Positions 53,382 through 62,600 of a DNA stretch of 64,000 bases are shown piece by piece (position 1 is the stretch's first letter; each line of letters starts with the position of its first letter). Location: positions 19,812 to 83,811 of the forward strand of contig CAZBGQ010000004.1 of assembly GCA_964491515.1 (NCBI GenBank). The letters are read 5' to 3'. The stretch comes from CAZBGQ01 sp964491515. Lineage in GTDB: Bacteria; Patescibacteriota; Gracilibacteria; UBA1369; UBA12473. The translations under genes were made by a program, and so were the position numbers. The notes below the pieces were generated by a model that worked only from the letters and a program-made list of their open reading frames with translations, was not told the origin of the DNA and ran no database searches.

Positions 53382-55463
53382 ATGAAATCAAAAATATCCA
53401 TTCAGGATCTTATTCGCTGGTGTATCTATGCATTGGTGGTGTTCGTGCCCGCGGTCTATCACACAGGGTTTGATTCCGCATTCACGCTTCCCAAGCTCAC
53501 ACTTATTCGTGTTGTGACCTTGATAATTATTGGGTTGTGGGGCGTTCAGATTTTTGCGCAGGGTCATGTTCGAGTGCGGCGATCTCCTCTTAATAAATGG
53601 CTGATTGGGTATGGTCTCGTCTCGGCGCTTACAACGCTATTTTCTACTTATTTCTGGGTGAGTTTTTTTGGGGATCAGGGGCGATTTATTGGGTTGATGA
53701 CATGGGTGAACCTATTGTTTTTGATCTTTGTAGTCATCACCTTTTTCCAAAATAAGCGGGATATTCAGACTTACCTTAGATTATCTGTGTGGACAGCAAT
53801 TATTTTATCTATTTATGGGTTGCTTCAGTTTAAAGGGATTGTGGGAGCAGAAGGGTGGGATCACGATCCTACATTGCGCATATTTGGGACACTGGGACAC
53901 AGTAACCATTTTGGTGCATATATTACCTTTCACATAATGTTGCTTGTGGGGATGTGGTTCAATGCCAGGACCGTTAGTAGGAAGTGGCTTTATGGCATTG
54001 CCGTGTTGCCTATGGTTACAACCATTTTTGCCACTGCTAGTAGGGGTGCCTTTTTCTCATTGGTAGCCGCAGTTTTTGTTTTTACTTGTGCGATTGCCTT
54101 TCAACACCGGAAATGGATTCATAAGAAGCGGAAACAGTGGATAACCGTTTTTGTGATTGCCATAGTTGCGATCGGGATATTTAACAAGCCGCTCATTAAT
54201 CGGTTTGAGAATTTAAGTTTAACTCAGCGAACAGTCTCCACGATGCAGTTCATTAAAGAAGGGAATGTTCCGGATCGTGTGAGTTGGTGGTACAGCGCAT
54301 TGGCCATGACACGGGATAATCCGGTTTTTGGGCATGGCCTTTCAACCTTTCGAGATGTTTACAATTCATATCGGCGTACTGATTATCGCGTTCCCGGAGA
54401 TATACAAGACACGTTTTCTCCCGAAACCGCACACATGGAATATCTGCACATTGCAGCCACGCAAGGATTGGCTGGTCTCTTTTTCTATCTAGGATTGATT
54501 TTTTGTTGGGCTTCATTTCTGTTTAAGGTAATGCGTGATCCTGATGTGGGAGGGGCTAAAAAAATAACCGCTCTTTCATTATTTTCTGCCGGCATTGTTT
54601 ATTTGGTTCAAGTCCTAATGAGTTTTGGTGTGATTGGAACCTTACTCCCGTTTGTCTTAATGATCGGTGTTTCTGCAAGTTTATATCACATGGAATCGGA
54701 TCCACTTCCTCAATCTAAGCAGTTTAAGACACTCCACTTAGTTCGTGGTAGGAAGGCGGCTTTTGTATTGGTAGTGCTTACATTTGTGGCATTTAGTGCT
54801 TGGTTTACATTACGTCAGGCTAAGGCTGAGTTTCAATTGAGGCAAGGTGACATTGCAAAAAGCCAAGGAGAAGTAGCGTTGATGTTGGATCATTACAAAG
54901 AAGCCACACACACCATGCCTTGGATGTATGAGTACTGGCAAAGATTAGGGGAAGGAGCTTTCTATTTTGGAACATACGACAATGATGATCTTGATATTCT
55001 AGAAATCCTGATTGAAACATCTGTTGATGCGTATGAACAGGCATATAAACGCATGAGAACCATGCCTTCTATTCAAGGAAATTTGGCGCTTTCGATTACT
55101 GTATATGCGGATATTTTGGAGGCAAAAGGCCAAACAGTGGGGTTGGAAGAACTTAGGGAGCGTAGCCTCGAACTTTATCGTGAAGCCATTGATGTGGCGG
55201 TTAATAACCCTATTTTCCCTTATACCTATGGGAAGTTGCTCCGCTCGCACAATCGCCTCGATGAGGCGCGTAATACATTTCTCTATGTGCTTGAGTTGCG
55301 CGACCCTTACCAAGACACGTACACACAGTTGGCGACCATCGAAACTGATCAAAAGAATTACGAACAAGCCCGCACGTACATCCAGCAAGGTCTTCGTGTG
55401 ACCCCGGGTGATGAGAATTTGAAAGCAATTCAGCAACGAGTGAATGGGGAATCAAGCTCATAA
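53382..55463 (+). CDS. O-antigen ligase/polymerase with C-terminal TPRs
   Basis: 693 residues; the ATG at 53382 directly follows the transferase stop and is preferred to an in-frame TTG inside that gene. About eleven helices (15-445) carry the Wzy_C/WaaL signatures GHGLSTFRDVYNSY and HMEYLHIAATQGLAGLFFYL in the large outer loop. A soluble tail (~470-690) has several TPR-like repeats, for example GKLLRSHNRLDEARNTFLYV. It polymerises repeat units or attaches glycan to an acceptor. Its last 6 bp overlap the convergent proC gene. Confidence 0.88.
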   Translation: MKSKISIQDLIRWCIYALVVFVPAVYHTGFDSAFTLPKLTLIRVVTLIIIGLWGVQIFAQGHVRVRRSPLNKWLIGYGLVSALTTLFSTYFWVSFFGDQGRFIGLMTWVNLLFLIFVVITFFQNKRDIQTYLRLSVWTAIILSIYGLLQFKGIVGAEGWDHDPTLRIFGTLGHSNHFGAYITFHIMLLVGMWFNARTVSRKWLYGIAVLPMVTTIFATASRGAFFSLVAAVFVFTCAIAFQHRKWIHKKRKQWITVFVIAIVAIGIFNKPLINRFENLSLTQRTVSTMQFIKEGNVPDRVSWWYSALAMTRDNPVFGHGLSTFRDVYNSYRRTDYRVPGDIQDTFSPETAHMEYLHIAATQGLAGLFFYLGLIFCWASFLFKVMRDPDVGGAKKITALSLFSAGIVYLVQVLMSFGVIGTLLPFVLMIGVSASLYHMESDPLPQSKQFKTLHLVRGRKAAFVLVVLTFVAFSAWFTLRQAKAEFQLRQGDIAKSQGEVALMLDHYKEATHTMPWMYEYWQRLGEGAFYFGTYDNDDLDILEILIETSVDAYEQAYKRMRTMPSIQGNLALSITVYADILEAKGQTVGLEELRERSLELYREAIDVAVNNPIFPYTYGKLLRSHNRLDEARNTFLYVLELRDPYQDTYTQLATIETDQKNYEQARTYIQQGLRVTPGDENLKAIQQRVNGESSS

Positions 55464-56246
55464 TTCCTTTGCGCGATCGTAGTTCGCCTTCATTGCATCC
55501 TTGAATATTGTTTTTAAGTCAGCTTTATCAAACGTTTGGATGGCTCGTTCGGTGGTTCCGCCTTTGGAGGTGACATTCGCCCGAAGTTGCTTTAACTCGT
55601 CGAGAGAATGAACTCCTTGTGCCATCGCGGCTCCCCCCATCACTGTTTGAATGGCAAGGATGAGTGCTTGTTGTCCATCCAGTCCTAACGCTTCCCCCCC
55701 TTCGATTAAGGCTTCTAAAAAATAGAAAACATAAGCCGGTCCACTGCCTGAAAGTGGAGTCACTTTATCAATGGTTTCTTCGTCAGCAACTTCTATTTCC
55801 ATGCCGAATGAAGAAAACATGGCGCTCATAAGATCCCGTTGTTTTTTGCTCACGGATTCAGAGGCAAACCAAGCGGACACCCCTTCCCCAACAGTAATGG
55901 GAGTATTGGGCATGACGCGTACGACCGAGTCACAGTCAGCGCCTTTTTGTAGGCGTTCGACCGAAACACCGGCTGCAATAGAAACAAGCAATGAGCCTTT
56001 GACCATGCGTCCATATAAGGCTGCCAAGACAGGATTAAGGTCTTGAGGTTTTACAGCGACAAGCACAACTGTTTCTTCATCAATGAATCCTTCTTCTATA
56101 GAATCCACTAGAGTAACTCCTTCTAATTCATGGGATTTTTCGCTGGATCGATCATACACTTCAATATCATCAAAAAGGGCATCGCTCGATAATGCATTAA
56201 CAATCGCTGAGCCCATATTTCCGCACCCGATGAGAAAAAGTTTCAT
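55458..56246 (-). CDS. proC: Pyrroline-5-carboxylate reductase
   Basis: 262 residues, family length. Catalyses the last step of proline synthesis with NAD(P)H. The Rossmann motif IGCGNMGSAI (6-15), VRVMPNTPI and the signature LSGSGPAYVFYFLEAL, with the C-terminal VTSKGGTTE, are all present. No proA or proB is nearby, so the glutamate branch lies elsewhere, or pyrroline carboxylate is acquired otherwise. Stop-to-stop 6 bp overlap with the O-antigen ligase-type gene; 18 bp before the DUF1385 gene. Confidence 0.96.
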   Translation of the reverse strand: MKLFLIGCGNMGSAIVNALSSDALFDDIEVYDRSSEKSHELEGVTLVDSIEEGFIDEETVVLVAVKPQDLNPVLAALYGRMVKGSLLVSIAAGVSVERLQKGADCDSVVRVMPNTPITVGEGVSAWFASESVSKKQRDLMSAMFSSFGMEIEVADEETIDKVTPLSGSGPAYVFYFLEALIEGGEALGLDGQQALILAIQTVMGGAAMAQGVHSLDELKQLRANVTSKGGTTERAIQTFDKADLKTIFKDAMKANYDRAKEL

Positions 56247-56264
56247 GATTCTATGGTCGTCATT

Positions 56265-57239
56265 TTACTTCACGCCTTCAGCTTTTAATGCGGCTTCTAG
56301 TGCTGCAATGGCTACCTCTTCCATGTCGTCGTCTGGTTTTTTGGTGGTGATTTTTTGAAGCCATAATCCAGGCACAGTGACCCAATGCATCCACCATTTA
56401 GTTTCATATTTTGCGCTTATTTTAAGCACCTCATAGGAAAGTCCGGCAATTAAGGGAAGCGCCGCAACGCGTTCAAGTAGTTTAATTTCAAATGAAGCAT
56501 GGCTCGGCAGAAAGGTGTAAATAATCACACTTAGCAGTAGCACTAAAACAATAAAACTAGTTCCACAACGTGGATGTTCGGGGTGTTCTTTTTGTGCATT
56601 CTTAACGGTAAGTGCTTTCCCTTTCTCATATGCCCAGATGGCTTGGTGCTCCGCCCCATGATAGGCAAAAACCCGTTTGATATCTGGCAAGAGTGAGATC
56701 AAAAATATATAAGTTAAAAACACAACCACTTTTGTCATTCCATCAATTAGATTAAATAAAATGTAGTGGTCAGAAACCAGCGGAGACCATTGTTCTATTT
56801 GGGATGCCATGAAAAGCGGAACAAATTTAAACAAGAAAATCGCAAAGGCAAATATAAACACAAAGTAAGCCGCCATGCCTACTCCTTTAAAAATTGTTTT
56901 CCAGAGCGGATCTTTGAGAGTTTTCTCTTTCTTCTTTTTCTTGTCACCCTTTTTTTCTGTTTCCTCCCGATCAATGTCCTCCATCATAATTTTGTTGGAA
57001 AACATAAGCGCATTCATTCCGAGTAGGAGAGATTCGTACAAGACGGCAATTCCACGCAATAAAGGCCATTTCCAAAACCATGTTCGCTGCGTTAGGCTAA
57101 TATATTTTCGTGATTCTACTTCAATCTTTTTGTTTGAGCGTCGTACCGCCATTGAGTAATAGCGTGGAGATCGCATCATCACGCCTTCAATAATGGCTTG
57201 GCCACCAATTCCTATTTTTTTGGGAGTTTTTTTAGGCAT
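56265..57239 (-). CDS. DUF1385 membrane protein
   Basis: 324 residues. The N-terminus IGGQAIIEGVMMRSP is the signature of DUF1385, and AYHGAEHQAIWAYEKGK with HPRCGTSFI (His and Cys conserved) repeats the family's other blocks. Five or six membrane helices lie between ~60 and 290, and residues ~95-110 form an extremely Lys/Glu-rich cytoplasmic loop. The function of the family is unclear. It is followed at 18 bp by proC. Confidence 0.92.
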   Translation of the reverse strand: MPKKTPKKIGIGGQAIIEGVMMRSPRYYSMAVRRSNKKIEVESRKYISLTQRTWFWKWPLLRGIAVLYESLLLGMNALMFSNKIMMEDIDREETEKKGDKKKKKEKTLKDPLWKTIFKGVGMAAYFVFIFAFAIFLFKFVPLFMASQIEQWSPLVSDHYILFNLIDGMTKVVVFLTYIFLISLLPDIKRVFAYHGAEHQAIWAYEKGKALTVKNAQKEHPEHPRCGTSFIVLVLLLSVIIYTFLPSHASFEIKLLERVAALPLIAGLSYEVLKISAKYETKWWMHWVTVPGLWLQKITTKKPDDDMEEVAIAALEAALKAEGVK

Positions 57240-57363
57240 CGCATACTACATTACACCAATCCAATCACACTTCCAAACCGACCTGCGCCTGGATTATTGA
57301 CGCGTTATTTTATGCTTCCGGGGTTAGCTCTTTTGCCAGCCTTGATAGAGGGGTAATCACTAT

Positions 57364-58221
57364 TTAGCCTAGCAATTCTTGAATGGTGTAAGGGAGCCGA
57401 TGCGCTAAATCAGTGGCATTGAATGCGTGTGCTTTTTGGAGGGCAAGTTCATCTCCTGCCGTTCCTACAATAAAAGCACCTAGGCGAGCACCGTCATACG
57501 GAGATAAGCCGCCAGCCAGGAGGCGACCAATCAATCCTGCTAAGACATCTCCGGTACCTCCGGACGTCAGCCCCGCATTGCCAGTTTGATTGATGCAGTA
57601 ATCCCCGTTTTTGGGAGCAGCAATCACATCAGTCGGCCCTTTAAGTGAAATCGCGACATTGAACTCTCGTGCTAATTTTTTCACCATATTCACGCGTTCA
57701 ATCAGTAAAATGGGTAGGCGTTTATTGAAGATAGTAAAAAATTCTTCTGCATGAGGCGTGATCACAATTTGGGAATTGTCCCGCAAAGACTGTGACGAAA
57801 TAACCTGCGCTATTGCAGTATCAAGAACCATTGGAGAGTGAATTTTTTTAATCAATGCGTTCACCGCTTCTAATGTGGCGGCGGCGGTTCCCATGCCCGG
57901 GCCCATGATGACGCAGTCCTGTTCAATGGCCGTAGCGGTAACTATTTCAACGCCACGTGCATCCAATCGTTCTCCCGGAAATGATTTCACAATAAAGTCC
58001 GGATAGTAACTTCGGCTTACCTCGAAATTGCATTCCGGAACCATTAAGGTCACTAAATCCGCCCCCCCAAAGAGCGCTCCCATGGCTGTCAAAATTGGCG
58101 CACCATAATAGTCAATGCTCCCGCCCACAATCAACACGCGCCCATTGTCACCCTTGTGAGAATCCTTATCAGGAACAGGATACAACTCACGCACCTCCGA
58201 TTTTTTAACTTCGGTGAGCAT
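57364..58221 (-). CDS. nnrD: ADP-dependent NAD(P)H-hydrate dehydratase
   Basis: 285 residues, the carbohydrate-kinase-like C-terminal half of YjeF/Nnr. It repairs hydrated NAD(P)H with ADP or ATP. VLIVGGSIDYYGAP, MGPGMG, VITPHAEEF and NAGLTSGGTGDVLAGLIG, with the catalytic Asp, are conserved. The N-terminal epimerase domain (NnrE) is absent; single-domain forms are common. The ATG at 58221 is used: the frame extends 19 codons upstream, past the likely -10 box at 58261-58256. Confidence 0.93.
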   Translation of the reverse strand: MLTEVKKSEVRELYPVPDKDSHKGDNGRVLIVGGSIDYYGAPILTAMGALFGGADLVTLMVPECNFEVSRSYYPDFIVKSFPGERLDARGVEIVTATAIEQDCVIMGPGMGTAAATLEAVNALIKKIHSPMVLDTAIAQVISSQSLRDNSQIVITPHAEEFFTIFNKRLPILLIERVNMVKKLAREFNVAISLKGPTDVIAAPKNGDYCINQTGNAGLTSGGTGDVLAGLIGRLLAGGLSPYDGARLGAFIVGTAGDELALQKAHAFNATDLAHRLPYTIQELLG

Positions 58222-58255
58222 GATGAAACATGTTAGGAACCCTCTGATGATCCTA

Positions 58256-58261
58256 ATTATA
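58256..58261 (-). promoter_or_regulatory. Candidate -10 box of nnrD
   Basis: A perfect TATAAT on the minus strand with no clear -35. Transcription would start near 58249, 28 nt before the nnrD ATG. A hairpin, GCTCATT-TGGG-AATGAGC (58273-58290), lies just upstream and could be an operator. Confidence 0.45.
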
Positions 58262-58346
58262 CACCTTTTGGGGCTCATTTGGGAATGAGCTAATCCAAAT
58301 TTTTGGGGTCGTCCTGTATTCAGGAGTGATTAAACCTTGTTAAGGG

Positions 58347-58375
58347 TTGACAAAAACAGGTATAAATGTTAAATT
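58347..58375 (+). promoter_or_regulatory. Promoter of the 410-residue protein/helicase operon
   Basis: Perfect TTGACA (58347-58352), 17 bp spacer ending in TG-T, then TAAATT (58370-58375): a strong -35 plus extended -10. The start near 58382 gives a 20 nt leader with CCGGAGGC directly before the ATG at 58402 (only 2 nt from GGAGG). Confidence 0.72.
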
Positions 58376-58401
58376 AATCGCCTTTCTTTAATCCGGAGGC
58401 A

Positions 58402-59634
58402 ATGCTCTCTCATTTCGAAACCGGTGGTGCTTTAGCTGCACAAGTCAGCACCCCTCTCTCCGAGGTAGCTCTGCTCAAGCGAATGCTCGAAGGAGGAGGA
58501 TTAGGAATAGAGCCTATATCTGACTCTCCTATCCCAGGGTTAGTCTGTCATCAAATAAAAAATGGAGGCGGAGAACCGTTTCCGAGAATTGAACTGGCCA
58601 CTATGCTCGATCGAGTTGTGGGCGCATTGTGTCGGTTCGATGAAACACGTCATTTATTTGTGCTTCGAGATCCTAAAACTGATTCAGGAGGAGTGGCCGA
58701 TGCCATTCGCACGCTCCATAAAGGGCGACATGCACTAGAATTAAATAATGGTGGAGTGGAATGGGTTCAAAGTGAAGTACGTCAGCGCTTAAGGACACTC
58801 ACAGAAACCACCCCGGCCCTCCAGGCCGGCCCCTCAGAACCACCTATATTCACCGTTGGGCAATGGAGTAACGAACGTATTCAAACTTTGGCCAGCCAAG
58901 ATGACTCTTATGAAAAAGCAATTTGGCGCAGTCGAGGACAACGTTTAGGCTGGACTATTTTCCCGAATGGACGAGCCTCCATCCCTGACGACGAAGGATT
59001 GGTCATGATGTTTCCTGGAGATATTTCCGATGCGAAGGCACCTGTCAAAGAGTTTCTTTCATGGTCGGAACTGGGATTCATCGCACCTGATGATTTTATT
59101 TTTCTTGAGAAAAATCCTAGAGTGCGGGGTCGTTTAGCTCGAAATTCTCTGTACAGTGATATTCCGATTGTAGGGAGAACCTTTGGGCAAACTGGTTATA
59201 AGACAGGTAAAAAGCCTAGTACACGTGTTATTTCTGAAGCTCGAAATAAAGGCCGGGCTTATTCCGTACTTAGCTTTGATCCAAATAATAATTTGTCGCG
59301 AAGTTTCATCGATGAAATTGGGTGGGTTCTAAGGTATGGAAAGATTGGAAAGGAGGCATGGGTTGGTGTGAATTTTTCAGCCGATCGGGTCGATGTGAAG
59401 AAAATCCCTCTTTACGAAGAAATGGCTGGGGGAAGCTTAGCTGAAATGTTTCATGGAAATATAGACGCATTGCGTGAAGCAGCGATTCGAAACGTCATTC
59501 CTTCAGTGATTCCTGCGGGAATGGGTGAGGTTTCTCAGCACACTCTATCCGGAAGTTATCAGGGAAATAGTGGCAATACGCGCATGTTTTACGCCATGCA
59601 TCATTTAACAAGTAATCCATATAAATGGAGGTAA
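58402..59634 (+). CDS. Unrecognised 410-residue protein upstream of the SF2 helicase
   Basis: Family not recognised. No signal peptide or membrane helix. Residues ~1-130 are mixed alpha/beta with CRFDETRHLFVLRDP, and ~130-150 form a Pro/Thr-rich linker. The second part (~150-400) is beta-rich with WTIFPNGRASIPDDEG (~191-206), several Gly-Arg patches and few Cys. It ends YKWR, where the last codons overlap the helicase gene start by 10 bp, so the two are translationally coupled and likely work together. It has its own strong promoter. It might be a nucleic-acid-binding or specificity partner of the helicase; this is inference. Confidence 0.72.
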   Translation: MLSHFETGGALAAQVSTPLSEVALLKRMLEGGGLGIEPISDSPIPGLVCHQIKNGGGEPFPRIELATMLDRVVGALCRFDETRHLFVLRDPKTDSGGVADAIRTLHKGRHALELNNGGVEWVQSEVRQRLRTLTETTPALQAGPSEPPIFTVGQWSNERIQTLASQDDSYEKAIWRSRGQRLGWTIFPNGRASIPDDEGLVMMFPGDISDAKAPVKEFLSWSELGFIAPDDFIFLEKNPRVRGRLARNSLYSDIPIVGRTFGQTGYKTGKKPSTRVISEARNKGRAYSVLSFDPNNNLSRSFIDEIGWVLRYGKIGKEAWVGVNFSADRVDVKKIPLYEEMAGGSLAEMFHGNIDALREAAIRNVIPSVIPAGMGEVSQHTLSGSYQGNSGNTRMFYAMHHLTSNPYKWR

Positions 59635-62600
59635 ATTTTACATCAGCTGCGCAAGTGCCTCCGTCGTCTATCCTGGTTCACCTGGATGAGTTGTTGAGTC
59701 GCACGAGTATAGATATAGAACTTATCTCGGAATTTTATCAAACGCTTCAAAGCGTGCCTGATGAAATGGCCGAAGGATTGGAAGACCGTCGTTATCAGAT
59801 CCGTGCAAAGAAAAAAATCATTGAGGCTTTTTTGGAAGGTCGTCGTCGTGGTCAGCTCATCATGGGAACTGGCGGAGGGAAAACCGCGGTGGCTATGAGT
59901 ATTATTGCGCAAACAAAAGGTCGAACGCTGTGGCTTGCACCTTCTAAAATTGCGGTCAATCGTGGGATTTCAGAAGCGGAAAAATTTGCTCCTCACAAAA
60001 CCTGGCATCGCCCGAAGGGAAAAGATTTTCAGGATTTTGATGACACAAAAGATATTACCTTTGGGACGTCTAGTATGTTTATTTACGGGGAAAAAGGTGC
60101 CAATGGCGGAGGAGATGAGGAGCACGCTCGAAACGACGAAGAACTCACATCACAAGAAGAAGCAGCCATTGTACGCCGATTCAAACAATTCCCCCCTGAT
60201 TATTTCGACATAATTGTGCTTGATGAAGCACACCATTTTATGGGGAAAGTGATCAAAGAAATCGCCGAACATTTTACCGGTGCCTGTCAGCTCTACATGA
60301 CCGCAACGCCAGCCAATGCAAAAAGTCATGTGGATGATATTGTCCCAGATCACTTTGATGACACCTGTAGCTCAGACTATCTCATCGATAAAGAGGGTTA
60401 CCCTTCCGTTGTTTATTATCCTATGGTGGCCGAGGGAGAACATCTCGAAAAAGCCACAGTCAACAATCGAATTCAGATTAAAGATGGGCAAGAAGGAGAG
60501 GTGCTCAATATGCCTTTCCGTTATCAAGCAACCCTTCAAGCCTTTGAAACGGCCATTGAAAAGGGTGAGAAAATTCTGGGTTTTTTGCCCTCAGTGAATT
60601 CTTCCTACAACTTCATTCATAATGCGGCTCTTAAGGCGCATCCTGACTGGGCGGGAAAAATTGCTCATGTGGATGGAAGCATGAACGCCAAGGAAATTGA
60701 GGACATTGAGAGAAAATTTCGTAGTGGAGAAATTCTTGGTGTGACCTGTAATGCGCTCTGGGAAGAAAGTTTAGATGTGCCGGATATTCAACACATTGTA
60801 TTAGCTAATCCAACCACGTCTCCTCGCCGTATTGAGCAGGCCATTGGTCGTGGACGTCGTCCCGCTGAAGGGAAGACACATTTATACCTTTGGGATGTGG
60901 TCTCATCGTTGGCCAATCTAACCCCTGAACAGTTAGGAAACACACGAACGCCGGTGAGCATTCCGGAGCTACTCGGGTTTGAAGAAGTGGGCTATGGACA
61001 AGTTCTCGAAGGTCCAAACCGTGGTAAAAAATTGGTCACCACCGCTCCTGCAAAAAGGGGAGCTGATGTTCCTGATTTGGTCTATGCCGACTTTAAACGA
61101 GGAGAGCTTCAGTACCTTGAATATAATGAGAGGATCAGAAACATGGCCTTCCTTCGTGATGGGAAAGTAGCCGCAAATCTTTATCGCTGTTTTGCGGAGA
61201 ATGTGTTTGATACACATCCGCTTAACCTGATTCTCTCGCCTGACTTGTTCATGGATCGCGACGAGAAGGTCCAAGTCCAAGACGAAAATACCGGTCTGGA
61301 ATTCATGATCACATTCAAAGATGCCTTTCATGCTGCCAAGTTGTACCGTGCTCTAGACAATATTCAAGAAGAAATCCTTCAGGATGTGGACGTGCTTTGT
61401 GATCAAGTTCATGAACGTGTTGTCGACGTGTTGGCAGAAGAATTAAAATTCGAAAAGTATCGACAATCTGAAGAAGAATATTATGGATGGTTTATAGCCT
61501 TACTTGAAAATTACTATGATGGATTGTTGGAAACACAAGGCCGAGATGAATTTGAAGATTATTTACACACCACTCAGTGGATGGATGTAGCTATGGGTAT
61601 GTTGACAGAGGTAGACAAACTAAGGCCGCATGAAATGGAAGAAGGGATGGTAACTGAACTGGCACTATGGATGGCTGGTGACTCGAGTGAATGTGCAAAG
61701 GCAAAACAAGCTTTTATACGTGCCTCACGTACTACCTTAAGATTAAAAACAAAGCCCGGGTTGCCGCCTATTCCAATGTGGCAACCAGATTATGAGGGAG
61801 CTCAAGAAGCCATCCAAGACGGACGAATTGGAGCCAGGCTGGAAGGCTACAGGCAGGCAATAGTTTTCGAAAAATACCGTTGTTCAGTAGAAGACTATGC
61901 ACATTGGATAGAAGATTTTCTTTTGTATTGTCATTGTAAGGATGAACTATTTGCACTTTTGAGAGTTGAAATTTTCGCACAGGTAGCAACTAGCATCCGA
62001 GAGGAAGAAGGAGGATACATCACTGAAGTGAAAGATGAGGCTTTTATAGCAGGCCTTACTACTTGGTTAATGAAAGACAATAAGGAAAGAGCCAAGGCAA
62101 ATGAGGCGCTTCGAGGATGTATCAAAAATATTATTTTATATGGAGATCGAGAGGCTAGATCCGCTCTTCCTAGCGAGATCAGGGGTGACGATTTTTACGT
62201 GGGAGCTGCAACTCAAGAAGAACTCAAGAAGGTTCTGGAACATGTTCATATTATCGTAAATCATCATGAGTCATCCTCGGTTACTTCATCTCCTGAAACG
62301 CTCGAATTCGAAGCTTTTCGTCCAAATCAAGAGACTTATGAAACCGCCATCTGGGAGGATGGATTTAGGGGAAATGGGATCCCCGACTATGCTCCCCCAG
62401 GATTTGATGGATGGTTAAGAAATGATCTGTTTATGATGGCAGCCATGCACGCCTATTCGGAATGGGAAAATGAGGAATTTTTAGCTGGCTTTGCTCGTTG
62501 GCTGATGTCCCAACCTGAAGAACGGAAAAAGGCAAAGGCTGCTATGAGAACTTTCATTTCTCATAAAGAGAACAAAGGAACGTGGGTTGGTGCGCTTGCA

